Below are positions 24,003-32,818 of a DNA stretch of 64,000 bases, piece by piece. This stretch comes from an uncultured Actinomycetes bacterium. GTDB lineage: Bacteria; Actinomycetota; Coriobacteriia; Coriobacteriales; Atopobiaceae. The stretch's first letter is position 1. Every line of letters begins with the position of its first letter. Location of the stretch: assembly GCA_900314685.1 (NCBI GenBank), contig OMWE01000012.1, positions 60,188-124,187 of the forward strand, given 5' to 3'. Made by a program: the position numbers and the translations under genes. The notes under the pieces were generated by a model that made no database searches, was not told the origin of the DNA, and saw only the letters and a list, made by a program, of their open reading frames with translations.

Positions 24003-24908
24003 ATGCAGATGGATCGTAGGAACTTCCTGGCAGGCGCGGCCGGTGTCGCAGCGACGACGGTGCTGGCGGGCTGCGGCGGTGGTTCGGGCAGCTCGGCTGC
24101 CGCGAGCGGCTCTGCGGGCTCGAGCGCGTCCACGAGCTCTGCCGACTACACGCTGGTAGAGGACGGCAAGCTCACGCTGATCTCCAACTTCACCTTCCCG
24201 CCGTTCGTCTTTGCGGACGAGGAGACGAGCGACCCGAGCGGCTACAAGGGCTTCGACGTCGATGTCGCCAAGGCGATCGCCGAGAAGCTGGGCCTGGAGC
24301 TCAACGTCCTGCCGACCGTCCAGTTCGATACCATCGTCCCGACCATCAAGCAGGGCGGCAAAGCGGACATTTCGCTCGGCGGCATCACCATCACCGACGA
24401 GCGCAAGAAGGAGGTCGACTTCTCGTCCCCCTACATCGATTCCAACCAGTCCATCGTCTTTAAGTCCGACTGTGCAGACCCGACGGTCGCCGGCGTCAAT
24501 GCCGCGGACAAGAAGATCGCCGTTCAGTCCGGCACCACGGGCGAGAGCTGGGCACAGGAGAACATCCCCGAGGCCACGATCGTCCCGCTGGACGATATCA
24601 TCCAGGCCATGACCGGCGTCCAGACCGGCGCCTATGACGCGTGCGTCGCCGACCTGCCCGTCACCGAGTACATGATTTCCACGTCCTACACCGACCTCAT
24701 GGTGCCCGACGGCGCGTATTCCACCTCCAACCCCACGGGCGGCCAGATTCCGACCGGCGAGCAGTACGGTGCCATCATCAGCAAGGACAACCCCGGCCTG
24801 ACCGAGGCGGTCGACAAGGCCCTGCACGAGCTGTGGGAAGAGGGCAAGATGGACGACATCCAGACCACGTGGTTTGGTGAGGTCATCTGCTCCGAGCCCC
24901 AGGCGTAA
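24003..24908 (+). CDS. Amino-acid-type ABC substrate-binding lipoprotein without its transporter
   Basis: A 301-residue extracellular solute-binding protein of family 3 (polar amino acid or opine type). The N-terminus RRNFLAGAAGVAATTVLAGCGG has a twin-arginine-like motif and a lipobox with the lipidated Cys. A Ser/Gly/Ala linker follows, then LTLISNFTFPPFVFADE, YKGFDVDVAKAIAEKLG, FDTIVPTIKQGGKADISLGGITITDERKKEVDFSSPYI and VQSGTTGESWA, the classic pattern of the family. The ATG at 24003 follows AAAGGGGATAAC. No permease or ATPase gene is adjacent; both flanks are terminated or non-coding. It may serve a transporter encoded elsewhere or act as a sensor. Confidence 0.9.
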   Translation: MQMDRRNFLAGAAGVAATTVLAGCGGGSGSSAAASGSAGSSASTSSADYTLVEDGKLTLISNFTFPPFVFADEETSDPSGYKGFDVDVAKAIAEKLGLELNVLPTVQFDTIVPTIKQGGKADISLGGITITDERKKEVDFSSPYIDSNQSIVFKSDCADPTVAGVNAADKKIAVQSGTTGESWAQENIPEATIVPLDDIIQAMTGVQTGAYDACVADLPVTEYMISTSYTDLMVPDGAYSTSNPTGGQIPTGEQYGAIISKDNPGLTEAVDKALHELWEEGKMDDIQTTWFGEVICSEPQA

Positions 24909-24969
24909 AGCTCGGCGCAGGCCGCGACAGACGTAGGTAGCGAGAACCCTCAGCTTACCATGCAAAGAA

Positions 24970-25003
24970 GAACTCCCCCGTAGCGGCTGCTGCGGGGGAG
25001 TTC
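24970..25003 (+). terminator. Terminator after the binding-protein gene
   Basis: GAACTCCCCC (24970-24979) pairs perfectly with GGGGGAGTTC (24994-25003), followed by TTGTTG. Confidence 0.85.
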
Positions 25004-25020
25004 TTGTTGTATGCAGTGTC

Positions 25021-25435
25021 CCGATGCTCTGCTGGAACCGTGCAAAGAACTCGTACTTTAAAGGCCAGCAAAACCCATTCGCACTTCAGAGACCACTTCT
25101 ACGCGGAAAGCTGCAATCTGGCTCCTAAAGTTTGACGGAAGTCCGCGGAGAAGAAGAACTTCGTACTTTAGATGCCTGCCTGCATCGATTCGCGGCAAAC
25201 CGCCACCGAGTGTTTGAAGTAGTGTGCCTACCTGAAGAAGTTCGTACTCTCGATAGCTTATTGCAGCGATGATGCATGCTCGGTGACGCGTACCTACTGA
25301 AAATTGGCATCGGGAGTACGACTTGTAGGGCGGCTGACACGCAGCAGGATTCGTAGTGCCGCACGCAGCGTACTGCCGACACGTAGCGTAGTGCCGGCCC
25401 GTAGTACAGCTTGTAGTACGGGCCGTAATAAAGCT
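25021..25435. repeat. Intergenic stretch with CGTAC-core boxes
   Basis: No gene is seen between the terminator at 25003 and the suf terminator at 25436. It contains AACTCGTACTTTA (25048), AACTTCGTACTTTA (25157) and AAGTTCGTACTCT (25237), then a cluster of GTAG/GTACG-rich inverted sequence (25380-25430). The boxes resemble those of the other arrays but without their strict spacing. Confidence 0.5.
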
Positions 25436-25460
25436 CGTGCCACGATTGAATCGTGGCACG
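25436..25460 (-). terminator. Terminator of the suf operon
   Basis: A 12-bp perfect inverted repeat, CGTGCCACGATT/AATCGTGGCACG around a single base, lies 15 bases beyond the last suf-operon stop. Read on the minus strand it is followed by AGCTTTATT. Confidence 0.65.
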
Positions 25461-25474
25461 ACGGGGTCGGCTCT

Positions 25475-25978
25475 TTACTCGACGGGGCTGTCCGCACCTG
25501 CGCTGGATCCGGCGCTGTCGGCAGCGGGATCGGCGAGCGTCTCGGCGGCACTGCCGGAGCTGCCGGCGCCAGTGGGCAGGATGTCCGCAAGGGTCTTGCT
25601 GTCGAGATACTCCGAGGTCACGTGGCCGAGGCCGGCCCAGACCTTGACCGTGGGGCAGTCGAAGACCTGCGGGCAGATCTCGTCGTTGGTGCACTGCAGG
25701 CAGGCGACCGGTGCGAGCGAGCCCTCCGCCGCACGCAGGATCTCGCCGAGCGTGTAGTCCTCGGGCGCACGGGTCAGACGGTACCCGCCGCCCTTGCCGC
25801 GCAGGCTCTCCACGTAGCCCGCGCGGTGCATGAGCGCGATGACCTGCTCCAGGTACTTGCGCGAGATGTTCTGCCGCTCCGAAACGTCACCGAGCGAGAC
25901 CCACCCGTCGTGGGTCGCCAGGTCGACCATCGCGCGCAGCGCGTAACGGCCCTTCGTGGAGAACATGCTGGTAGCCAT
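25475..25978 (-). CDS. Rrf2-family regulator of Fe-S cluster biogenesis
   Basis: A 167-residue regulator. The winged-helix N-terminus (MFSTKGRYALRAMVDLA, then NISRKYLEQVIALMHRAGYVESLRGKGGGYRL) is followed by an Fe-S ligand region with Cys93, Cys96, Cys102 and Cys108 (CLQCTNDEICPQVFDC). This fits IscR/SufR-like members that sense Fe-S status. The last 35 residues are a Ser/Ala/Asp-rich tail. It is the final gene of the sufCBDSU operon, one base after sufU, so it probably feeds back on the operon promoter. Whether it represses or activates cannot be read from the sequence. Confidence 0.88.
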   Translation of the reverse strand: MATSMFSTKGRYALRAMVDLATHDGWVSLGDVSERQNISRKYLEQVIALMHRAGYVESLRGKGGGYRLTRAPEDYTLGEILRAAEGSLAPVACLQCTNDEICPQVFDCPTVKVWAGLGHVTSEYLDSKTLADILPTGAGSSGSAAETLADPAADSAGSSAGADSPVE

Positions 25979-25979
25979 G

Positions 25980-26417
25980 CTATGCCTTCCTTGCTTCGAG
26001 CATTTCCTCGAGCGTGCGCCAGGCGAGCTCCGCGCACTTCACGCGGGCGGGCATGTGGGAGATGTCCTTGAGGCTGGCGGCTTCGTCGAGCTCCTCGATC
26101 GCGTCCTCGTCGGTCTCCTCGCCGCGCACCATGGCCATGAAGAGCTTGCAGAGGCGGATGGCCTCCTCGGGCGTCTTGCCGGTCACGAGGTCGGCCATCA
26201 TGTCGGCCGAGGCCTGGCTGATCGCGCAGCCGCTGCCCTGGTAGGCGGCCTCCTCGATGGTGCCGTCGTCGGCGAGCTTGACCGAGAAGGTCAGGTCGTC
26301 GCCGCAGCTGGGGTTGATGCCCTCGTGGCTGCACGTGGCGTCCTCCATCTGGTACTTGTAGTCGGGATGGGTGACGTGGTCCATGAACTGGGCGGTGTAG
26401 AGGCTAGTTACCTGCAT
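25980..26417 (-). CDS. sufU: Zinc-dependent sulfurtransferase SufU
   Basis: A 145-residue IscU-like protein that accepts persulfide sulfur from SufS and passes it to the SufBCD scaffold. The ligands are visible: Cys38 and Asp40 in NPSCGDD, Cys64 in GSGCAISQAS and Cys128 in RVKCAELAW. The SufU-type insertion between the second and third Cys is present (about 18-21 residues longer than IscU). It starts inside the last codons of sufS (14-base overlap), as in most Gram-positive suf operons. The regulator gene follows after one base. Confidence 0.93.
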   Translation of the reverse strand: MQVTSLYTAQFMDHVTHPDYKYQMEDATCSHEGINPSCGDDLTFSVKLADDGTIEEAAYQGSGCAISQASADMMADLVTGKTPEEAIRLCKLFMAMVRGEETDEDAIEELDEAASLKDISHMPARVKCAELAWRTLEEMLEARKA

Positions 26418-27669
26418 GGAAGACCTGCCAAACTTGCTTGAGACCGTCGACGAGACGGTCGATGTCGGATTTGTCGTTGTAAAAGGCCACGCTGGCGCGG
26501 CATGTGCTGCTCACGCCGAGCTCGGTGAGGAGCGGCTGGGCGCAGTGGTGACCGGCGCGGATGCAGACGTTGCCCATGTCCAGGATGGATGCGACGTCGT
26601 GCGGGTGCACGTCGCCCACGTTGAAGGCGACGGCTCCGATGTGGCGCGAGCCTGCGGCGGGACCGATGATATCGATGAAGCCGAGCGCCTCGAGCTGGTC
26701 GGTCAGGTAAGTCGCCAGCAGGCGCTCGCGCTGCTCCAGGGCGCCGAAGTCCTGCTTCTCGAGATAGGAGAGCGCCGCGTCGAAGGCATAGCTGCCGGCT
26801 GCGTCCTGCGTGCCGGCCTCGAACTTCTGCGGCACCGGGGCCCAGACCGCGTCCGTCTCGGTGACGGAGTCGATCATCTCGCCGCCCGTGAGGAAGGGGG
26901 GCAGCGCGTCGAGCAGATCCTTCTTGCCCCAGAGCACGCCGATGCCCATCGGGCCGCCCATCTTGTGGGCGGAGAAGGCGAGGAAATCGATGCCCAGCTC
27001 GCGCACGTCCACACGGATGTGGGGCACGGACTGCGCGCCGTCGACGATCATGTAGGCGCCGACCTCGTGGGCGCGGGCGGCGATGGCACGGATGTCGTTC
27101 TCGACGCCCAGGACGTTGGAGACCTGCGTGCACGAGACGATCTTGGTGCGCGGGCCGATCTTGCGCTCGATCTCCTCGGGCGTGATGGTGTAGTCGTCGT
27201 CCATGCGCAGATAGACGAGCTTGGCGCCTGTGGCGCGGCAGACCTGCTGCCAGGGGATGAGGTTGGAGTGGTGCTCCATGATGGAGATCACGACCTCGTC
27301 GCCGGGGCCCAGGACGGTGGGGCCCAGCGTGTGGGCTAGGAGGTTCAGGCTCTCGGACGCGTTGCGGGTAAAGACGATCTCGTCGCCCTGGGGCTTGCCC
27401 GCCTCGTCCACGGCGCCGATGAAGCCGGCGATGTGCCGGCGGGCGTCGGCGATGGACTGCGTCGCCTCGACCGAGAGGCGGTAGAGGCCGCGCAGGGGGT
27501 TGGCGTTCATCGTCTCGTAGAAGCGGCGCTCCGCAGCGAGCACGTCCTCGGGGCGCTGCGCGGTGGCGGCGGAGTCGAGGAAGACGATCTCGGGGTTCTG
27601 CGCGAGGAGGGGGAAGTCCTGCTTGTAGGGGCTCTCCTCGATACACGCGATCTCTGCGGTGGTGAGCAT
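26404..27669 (-). CDS. sufS: Cysteine desulfurase SufS
   Basis: A 421-residue PLP enzyme that takes sulfur from cysteine for Fe-S cluster assembly. Signs: FLDSAATAQRP near the start, NASESLNLLAHTLG, EHHSNLIPWQQV, the PLP lysine Lys236 in SAHKMGGPMGIG, TGGEMID, and the active-site Cys376 in RAGHHCAQPLL. This is a group II desulfurase that needs SufU as sulfur acceptor; both genes overlap. It starts 3 bases after the sufD stop. The cysteine substrate is supplied by cysK and cysE, encoded 4 kb beyond the other end of the operon. Confidence 0.95.
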   Translation of the reverse strand: MLTTAEIACIEESPYKQDFPLLAQNPEIVFLDSAATAQRPEDVLAAERRFYETMNANPLRGLYRLSVEATQSIADARRHIAGFIGAVDEAGKPQGDEIVFTRNASESLNLLAHTLGPTVLGPGDEVVISIMEHHSNLIPWQQVCRATGAKLVYLRMDDDYTITPEEIERKIGPRTKIVSCTQVSNVLGVENDIRAIAARAHEVGAYMIVDGAQSVPHIRVDVRELGIDFLAFSAHKMGGPMGIGVLWGKKDLLDALPPFLTGGEMIDSVTETDAVWAPVPQKFEAGTQDAAGSYAFDAALSYLEKQDFGALEQRERLLATYLTDQLEALGFIDIIGPAAGSRHIGAVAFNVGDVHPHDVASILDMGNVCIRAGHHCAQPLLTELGVSSTCRASVAFYNDKSDIDRLVDGLKQVWQVFHAGN

Positions 27670-27672
27670 GTC

Positions 27673-28872
27673 TTATGCCTCCTGGCTCTGGTCGAGGTCG
27701 TGGGCGACGTCGGCTCCGAGGACGGCCTCCGCGCGGGCGACCGCCGCGTCGTGCGCCTCGGGGACGGACGCATGGATGATCGCGTCGTCGAAGATGGCAC
27801 GGACAAAGAGGGACTCCGCCTCCTCGCGGGACAGGCCGCGGTCGGCGAGGTAGTTCAGCTGGTCGGGGCCGATGGAGCCGATGGTGGCGCCGTGGTTGCC
27901 CTGGACGTCCTCCTCGTCGCAGAGGATGGTGGGCAGGGTCTTGTTGACGACGTCGTCGCCGGTCACGAGCACGGTCTCGGCCTCGTTGCCGCGGGCGTCC
28001 TTGGCGCCGTGGACCAGGTCGATCGTCTCGCGCATGGTCTTCTTGGCCGCGTCGGCCAGCACGCCGGACGCGTGCATCTCGGCACGGCTGTGGCTGCCGC
28101 TCATGCGGCACTGGTGGTTGACGTCGAGGGTGCCCTCGCCGCTCGCGTGGTAGCGCATCAGGAGGTCCAGGCGGCTGTAGTCGCCGGCCAGCTCCACGCC
28201 GATGCCGAAGGCGACCTTGGCGCCGCCCAGCGCGTACTGGCGGACATTGACCGTGGCGCGGTCGTCGGCCTTGATGCCGACGCCCTCGAGGTGGGCGGTC
28301 GCGTCGGTGTCGGCGACGATCTCGACCAGGTCCACCGTGGCGTCGCGCTCGGCGATGATGCGGGTGAGCGCGGCGGTCGTGGTGCCCGGCTCCGCCTCGC
28401 CCGAGGTGGCGACGACGACCACGCTGGCCGTGGCGCCCTCGCGGACCATGATGGCGGTGTTGGCGGCCTGGCCTGCGGAGACGTTCACCACGACGGGCTC
28501 GGTGCGTACGGTGTGGCGGGGGACCTCCACGTAGCGGACGTCGCCTGCGGCGGCGATGATCCAGCGGACGGCCTCCTCGCCGATGCCGGCGTCGACCGTG
28601 TCGAAGAGGCGCGGTGCGGCCTCGTACACCTTGCCCTTGGCGTCCGGGGTCGGCACCTCAAAGGAGATGTCGTTGATGCGCAGGTAGTTCCACGTCTGGG
28701 CGTACGGGACGTTGACGTGGGCGAGCGTGGTCGTGGCGGGCTTGGTCGCGGCATCGTCGGCCGCGACGGCCGCCTGTTCTGCGGGCTGCTCCGCGGCGGC
28801 GAGCTGTGCCTTGGCAGCGGCTTTCCTGAGCTTCTTGTCCTTCTTTTCTTTCTTGTCCTTCTTTTTGCCCAT
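27673..28872 (-). CDS. sufD: Fe-S cluster scaffold subunit SufD
   Basis: A 399-residue beta-helix protein of the SufBCD complex. It begins with a striking Lys-rich stretch (MGKKKDKKEKKDKKLRK) and an Ala-rich linker. The SufB/SufD core follows: MVREGATASVVVVAT, a run of short beta strands, HQCRMSGSHSRAEMHASGVL, ETVLVTGDDVVNKTLPTILCDEEDVQGNHGATIGSI and GLSREEAESLFVRAIFDD. The DVQGNHGATIG signature is typical of SufD. The start at 28872 shares one base with the sufB stop (TAATG). Frames extending further upstream are inside sufB and are not real. Confidence 0.92.
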   Translation of the reverse strand: MGKKKDKKEKKDKKLRKAAAKAQLAAAEQPAEQAAVAADDAATKPATTTLAHVNVPYAQTWNYLRINDISFEVPTPDAKGKVYEAAPRLFDTVDAGIGEEAVRWIIAAAGDVRYVEVPRHTVRTEPVVVNVSAGQAANTAIMVREGATASVVVVATSGEAEPGTTTAALTRIIAERDATVDLVEIVADTDATAHLEGVGIKADDRATVNVRQYALGGAKVAFGIGVELAGDYSRLDLLMRYHASGEGTLDVNHQCRMSGSHSRAEMHASGVLADAAKKTMRETIDLVHGAKDARGNEAETVLVTGDDVVNKTLPTILCDEEDVQGNHGATIGSIGPDQLNYLADRGLSREEAESLFVRAIFDDAIIHASVPEAHDAAVARAEAVLGADVAHDLDQSQEA

Positions 28873-30278
28873 TAGCCGATCGCCCCCTCCATCTCGAGCT
28901 TGATTAGGTTGTTCATCTCGACCGCGTACTCGAGCGGGAGCTCCTTGCTCACGGGGTTGGCGAATCCGTTGACGACCATCGTGCGCGCCTCTTCCTCGGA
29001 GCAGCCGCGGCTCATGAGGTAGAGGATCGTGTCGTCGGAGATGCGGCCGATGGTGGCCTCGTGGCCGACCTGCGCGGTGGCGTTGCGGACGTCCATCGCG
29101 GGGATGGTGTCGGAGCGGCTGATGTCGTCGAGCATCAGCGACTGGCAGCTCACCGTGGCACGTGCGCGGTCGGCATGGCGGCCGATCACGACGGAGCTGC
29201 GGAAGGTGTTGATGCCGCCGTCTTTGGAGATCGACTTGGTCTCGACCGACGCGGCGGTGTCGGCACCCTGCAGGATGACCTTGCAGCCGGTGTCGAGGTC
29301 CTGGTTCTGCCCGGCGAAGGTGATGCCGGTGAATTCGACGCTGGAGCGGTCGCCCCGCATGATCGAGGTGGGGTAGAGGTAGGAGACATGGCTGCCGAAG
29401 CTGCCCGAGACCCACTCCATCTTGGAGTCCGCGCCCACCGTCACGCGCTTGGTGTTGAGGTTGTACATGTTCTTGGACCAGTTCTCGATGGTCGAGTAAC
29501 GCATGTGCGCGCGGTCGCCCACAAAGATCTCCACGGCGCCGGCGTGCAGGTTGGCGTCGTAGTACTTGGGGGCCGAGCAGCCCTCGATGAAGTGCAGGTC
29601 CGTATCGTCCTCGATCACGATGAGCGTGTGCTCGAACTGCCCGGCGCCCTCCGCGTTGAGGCGGAAGTAGGACTGCAGCGGGTAGGAGACCTTGACGCCG
29701 CGGGGCACGTAGACGAAGGAGCCGCCCGACCAGACGGCGTAGTGCAGCGCCGCGAACTTGTGGTCGCGGGGCGGGATCAGGTGGCCGAAGTGCTCCTTGA
29801 CGATCGGCTCGTACTCGCTGTGGAGCGCGTCCTCGATCGTGGTGTAGATGACGCCCTCCTTGGCCATCTCGTCTTTCATGTTGTGATAGACGATCTCGGA
29901 GTCGTACTGGGCGCCGACGCCGGCCAGGCTGTCGCGCTCGGCCTGCGGGATGCCCAGGCGCTCGAAGGTGTCCTTGATGTCGTCGGGCACGTCGTCCCAG
30001 TTGCGCGCCTGCTTGGTCTTGGGCGAGACGTACGTGGAGATGTGGTTCATGTCCAGGCCGCTGGTGTCGGGGCCCCAGTTGGCGGGCATGGCGAGCTCGT
30101 GGTAGATGTCGAGCGCCTCCAGGCGCTTCTCGAGCATCCAGGCAGGCTCGTCCTTCTTCTTGGAAATCGCGCGGACGATCTCGGGGGTCAGGCCGTCGGC
30201 GTAGCGCTCGTAGCCCTCCTCCGACTTCTTGAAGTCGTAGATGGAGCGGTCGATGTCGGCCACTTTGGTCTTGGCCAC
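28872..30278 (-). CDS. sufB: Fe-S cluster scaffold subunit SufB
   Basis: A 468-residue scaffold protein on which the cluster is built, with SufC and SufD. Characteristic segments: YERYADGLTPEIVRAISKKKDEPAWMLEKRLEAL, YVPRGVKVSYPLQSYFRLN, FIEGCSAP, FVGDRAHMRYSTIENWSKNMYNLNTKR and DTIPAMDVRNATAQVGHEATIGRISDDTILYLMSRG. Length is normal. The GTG at 30278 is preferred because it lies one base after the sufC stop and gives the family's usual length; an ATG-type extension to 30302 would overlap sufC. It is translationally linked to sufD by the TAATG overlap. Confidence 0.95.
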   Translation of the reverse strand: MAKTKVADIDRSIYDFKKSEEGYERYADGLTPEIVRAISKKKDEPAWMLEKRLEALDIYHELAMPANWGPDTSGLDMNHISTYVSPKTKQARNWDDVPDDIKDTFERLGIPQAERDSLAGVGAQYDSEIVYHNMKDEMAKEGVIYTTIEDALHSEYEPIVKEHFGHLIPPRDHKFAALHYAVWSGGSFVYVPRGVKVSYPLQSYFRLNAEGAGQFEHTLIVIEDDTDLHFIEGCSAPKYYDANLHAGAVEIFVGDRAHMRYSTIENWSKNMYNLNTKRVTVGADSKMEWVSGSFGSHVSYLYPTSIMRGDRSSVEFTGITFAGQNQDLDTGCKVILQGADTAASVETKSISKDGGINTFRSSVVIGRHADRARATVSCQSLMLDDISRSDTIPAMDVRNATAQVGHEATIGRISDDTILYLMSRGCSEEEARTMVVNGFANPVSKELPLEYAVEMNNLIKLEMEGAIG

Positions 30279-30279
30279 G

Positions 30280-31062
30280 CTATTCACCGCCCTTTGCGGC
30301 ATCGGCGAGCATTTCCTCGTAGCGCTCGAAGCCGTTGCGGTCGATGTCGTCGATGAGCGAGGCGGGACCCTCGGTCACGAGGTTGCCCTTGACCATCACG
30401 TGCGTGCGGTCCACGTCCAGGCGCTCGAGGATGCGCGTATTGTGCGTGATCATGAGCAGGGCGCCGTCGCAGTCGGCCCGGTAGGCCTCGATGCCGCGCG
30501 AGACGATCGAGAGGGCGTCGACGTCTAGGCCCGAGTCGGTCTCGTCGAGGATGGCCAGCTTGGGACGGAGCAGCAGGAGCTGCAGCATCTCGATTTTCTT
30601 CTTCTCGCCGCCGGAAAAGCCCACGTTGAGCTCGCGGGTGAGGAAGCCCTGGTCCATGTCGAGCTGGTCGCAGATCTCGCCGACGCGCTGGCGGAACTTG
30701 CGCGCCGTGGTCTTGAGCTCGGGGCGCATCTGCGTGATGGTGCGCAGGAAGCTGTAGAGGGGCACGCCCGGCACCTCGACGGGTGCCTGGTAGGACAGGA
30801 AGATGCCCGCGAGGCTGCGCTTGTCGGCGGAGGCGTCGGTGACGTCCGTGCCGTCAAAGACGATCGTGCCGCCCGAGACCTTGTAGGTGGGGTCGCCCAT
30901 GATTACGTGGCCCAGCGTGGACTTGCCCGCACCGTTGGGGCCCATGAGCACGTGGGTCTCGCCCGCGGCAACCGTCAGGTCGATGTTGTGGAGGATCTGC
31001 TTGTCCTCGGTGCCGGCGGAAAGCCCGCTGACGCGCAGGAGCGCATTGGTCGTATCGGACAT
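30280..31062 (-). CDS. sufC: Fe-S assembly ATPase SufC
   Basis: A 260-residue ABC-type ATPase that drives conformational change of the SufBD scaffold. Walker A GPNGAGKSTLG, Q-loop LSYQAPVEVPGV, signature FSGGEKKKIEMLQ, Walker B LAILDETDSGLDVDAL and the H-loop MITHNTRIL are all present; the DETDSGLD form is diagnostic for SufC. It is the first gene of the suf operon. A short 5' region carries a probable promoter at 31133-31160. Confidence 0.95.
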   Translation of the reverse strand: MSDTTNALLRVSGLSAGTEDKQILHNIDLTVAAGETHVLMGPNGAGKSTLGHVIMGDPTYKVSGGTIVFDGTDVTDASADKRSLAGIFLSYQAPVEVPGVPLYSFLRTITQMRPELKTTARKFRQRVGEICDQLDMDQGFLTRELNVGFSGGEKKKIEMLQLLLLRPKLAILDETDSGLDVDALSIVSRGIEAYRADCDGALLMITHNTRILERLDVDRTHVMVKGNLVTEGPASLIDDIDRNGFERYEEMLADAAKGGE

Positions 31063-31132
31063 GGAGACAGCCTTTCTTGTCGAGCTGTATGGGTTTGGTC
31101 ACAGGGGTATCGTTCCCCGTTTCGCCTAATTC

Positions 31133-31160
31133 ATACTAGCGGAGGGGTATTTAAAATCAA
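31133..31160 (-). promoter_or_regulatory. Probable suf operon promoter
   Basis: On the minus strand TTGATT (31155-31160) and TAGTAT (31133-31138) are 16 bases apart, about 70 bases before the sufC start. The downstream 70 bases could hold a site for the Rrf2 regulator, but no clear dyad was recognised. Confidence 0.5.
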
Positions 31161-31220
31161 CCGACAATATAGACCTCCATGAGGTCTGTCTTTATGAGAG
31201 CTTTGATGGGGCCGGCGCAT

Positions 31221-31601
31221 TTACGCCAGCAGGTCCTCCAGGATGCCGATGACCTCGTAGATGAGGCCGTCGCAGTGGACCCTGCGGGGCGTGCCGGCCG
31301 CGGCGCTGGCGGCGAGCAGGTCGCGGCAGTCGGTGCTCACGTGGGCGTCGCCGAAGCGCTGCCAGAGCTCGCGGACGTCGGAGTTGGTACCGCCTGCCAT
31401 ACCCAGCACCATGAGTGCGCCGGTCAGTGTGCCGCAGGTGCGACCGCGGCCCATGCCGCTGCCGAAGTAGGTGCCGAGCGCCCGGGCCTGCTCCTCCGTG
31501 ATGCCCATCTTGTCGGCAAAGACCATCATCACCGCCTGCGCGCAGTTGATGTGGACGTCGGTGCGGGAGCGCAGCTCCTGGGCGTGTTCGATGCGGGTCA
31601 T
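31221..31601 (-). CDS. C_GCAxxG_C_C-type redox-associated protein
   Basis: A 126-residue protein with conserved cysteines in the order NCAQAVMMVFADKMG, GRTCGTLTGALMVLG, STDCRDLL and VHCDGLI. This is the pattern of the C_GCAxxG_C_C family, small helical proteins thought to bind metal or take part in redox chemistry; the function is not established. It has no signal peptide. The ATG at 31601 is chosen after GGAAGGATCC; frames extending upstream run through the LysR gene in another frame and are not real. It lies downstream of the divergent-looking LysR gene on the same strand and 160 bases before the suf promoter. Confidence 0.8.
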   Translation of the reverse strand: MTRIEHAQELRSRTDVHINCAQAVMMVFADKMGITEEQARALGTYFGSGMGRGRTCGTLTGALMVLGMAGGTNSDVRELWQRFGDAHVSTDCRDLLAASAAAGTPRRVHCDGLIYEVIGILEDLLA

Positions 31602-31624
31602 GATGGATCCTTCCGGTCGAGAGC

Positions 31625-31649
31625 GTGACAGGGGACGGGGGATTGTCAC
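31625..31649. repeat. GTGACA-ended short repeat
   Basis: A 25-base unit with ends GTGACA and TGTCAC and a GGGGACGGGGGA core. It overlaps the last codons of the LysR gene by 4 bases. Same family as at 20837, 37464 and 52526. Confidence 0.8.
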
Positions 31650-32554
31650 ATCCCCATAGTACGCCCGTCTTGCTGCGCGACGTCGGGCCGTCCGCGAAGA
31701 AACTCGAGGAACTTGGCGGCGGGCACGGAGAGGGGCTGGTCGCGCTTCCAGGCGATGTCGGCGGGGGAGACGACCGGCGGGTAGAGCGGGCGGGTGGTCA
31801 TGCCGTCGTCGCCTGCGGGGACGACGCCCTCGAGCGTGAGCACGTAGCCGACCCGTTCGCGGGCGAGGATGGCGGCGTTGTAGAAGAGGTTGAAGGTCGC
31901 GACGATATTGGCGCGGTGCAGGCGGTCGCCGAACCAGGCGGGCAGGACTCCGCGCTTGATGGACTGCTCGGACACGATGAGCGGCGGGCCGACGAGGTCG
32001 TCGGGGGTGATGGCCTCCTTTTGCGCGAGCGCGGTGTGGGCGGGCAGGTAGACGACGTACACATCGGTCGCGGCGAGGCGGAGGGTGTCGTAATCGTCGG
32101 TGTCGGGCTGGCTCACCAGCACGGCGAGGTCGGCGGTGCCGTGCTCGAGGCGCCAGACCGCATCGCTGCTGACGCCGCTGTGGACGTGGAACTGCACATG
32201 GGGATAGAGCTCGCGAAAATCGCGGATCGCGGAGGCGATGGCGCTGAAAGCAGGGCTTTCTCCTGCCGCGATGTAGACGTCGCCCTCGACCACGCCCTCC
32301 TCGGCGCGGATGTCCGAGGTTGTCTGGTCGGCGAGCGAGACGATCTCCTCCGCGCGGCGGCGCAGGTAGAGGCCCTTCTCGGTCAGGCGCACGCGGTGCC
32401 CGCCGCGTTCGAGCAGCGTGCAGCCCAGCTCGCGCTCGAGGTCGGCGATCTGGCGGGAGAGGGTCGGTTGCGTCACATGCAGGGTCTCGGCGGCGCGCGA
32501 CATGGTACCCTCCTGGCACACGGCGAGGTAGTAGCGGAGCACGCGGATGTCCAT
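31646..32554 (-). CDS. LysR-family transcriptional regulator
   Basis: A 302-residue regulator. The N-terminal HTH is clear (LRYYLAVCQEGTMSRAAETLHVTQPTLSRQIADLERELG) and an effector-binding domain follows from about residue 90 (GDVYIAAGESPAFSAIASAIRDF...). The FFxxA pocket residues and inducer are not known. It may control the Cys-motif gene downstream or another locus; there is no divergently transcribed partner next to its start, since the zinc-ribbon gene lies 265 bases away on the other strand. A GTCCGTCTT motif lies 31 bases upstream of the start. Confidence 0.9.
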   Translation of the reverse strand: MDIRVLRYYLAVCQEGTMSRAAETLHVTQPTLSRQIADLERELGCTLLERGGHRVRLTEKGLYLRRRAEEIVSLADQTTSDIRAEEGVVEGDVYIAAGESPAFSAIASAIRDFRELYPHVQFHVHSGVSSDAVWRLEHGTADLAVLVSQPDTDDYDTLRLAATDVYVVYLPAHTALAQKEAITPDDLVGPPLIVSEQSIKRGVLPAWFGDRLHRANIVATFNLFYNAAILARERVGYVLTLEGVVPAGDDGMTTRPLYPPVVSPADIAWKRDQPLSVPAAKFLEFLRGRPDVAQQDGRTMGM

Positions 32555-32818
32555 GGGACTCCTTTCCGAGCTGTCTGGCGATGCGTCCGTCTTTCATTAT
32601 GCCTTGTCTGCATAAGACAAACGGTCTATAGCAATTGTACCGAGTGGTCCGATGGCGGAAGACGGCATGTCAGCCAATGGTGCTGCCGCGGCGACAGTCC
32701 CACAGCGGTGCCGTCGCAGCGACAGCCCCGCAAGGGTGCTACTGTAAGTGCAGTCACCAACGGTGCGGACATAGTGGACAGACGCCCGTGCCGCGTACGG
32801 CTGATGGAGGAGCTCTGT

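Noticed and set aside
31171..31187. Short hairpin AGACCTC-CAT-GAGGTCT as terminator of the Cys-motif gene
   Set aside because: The stem is only 7 bp and on the minus strand is not followed by a clear U tract.
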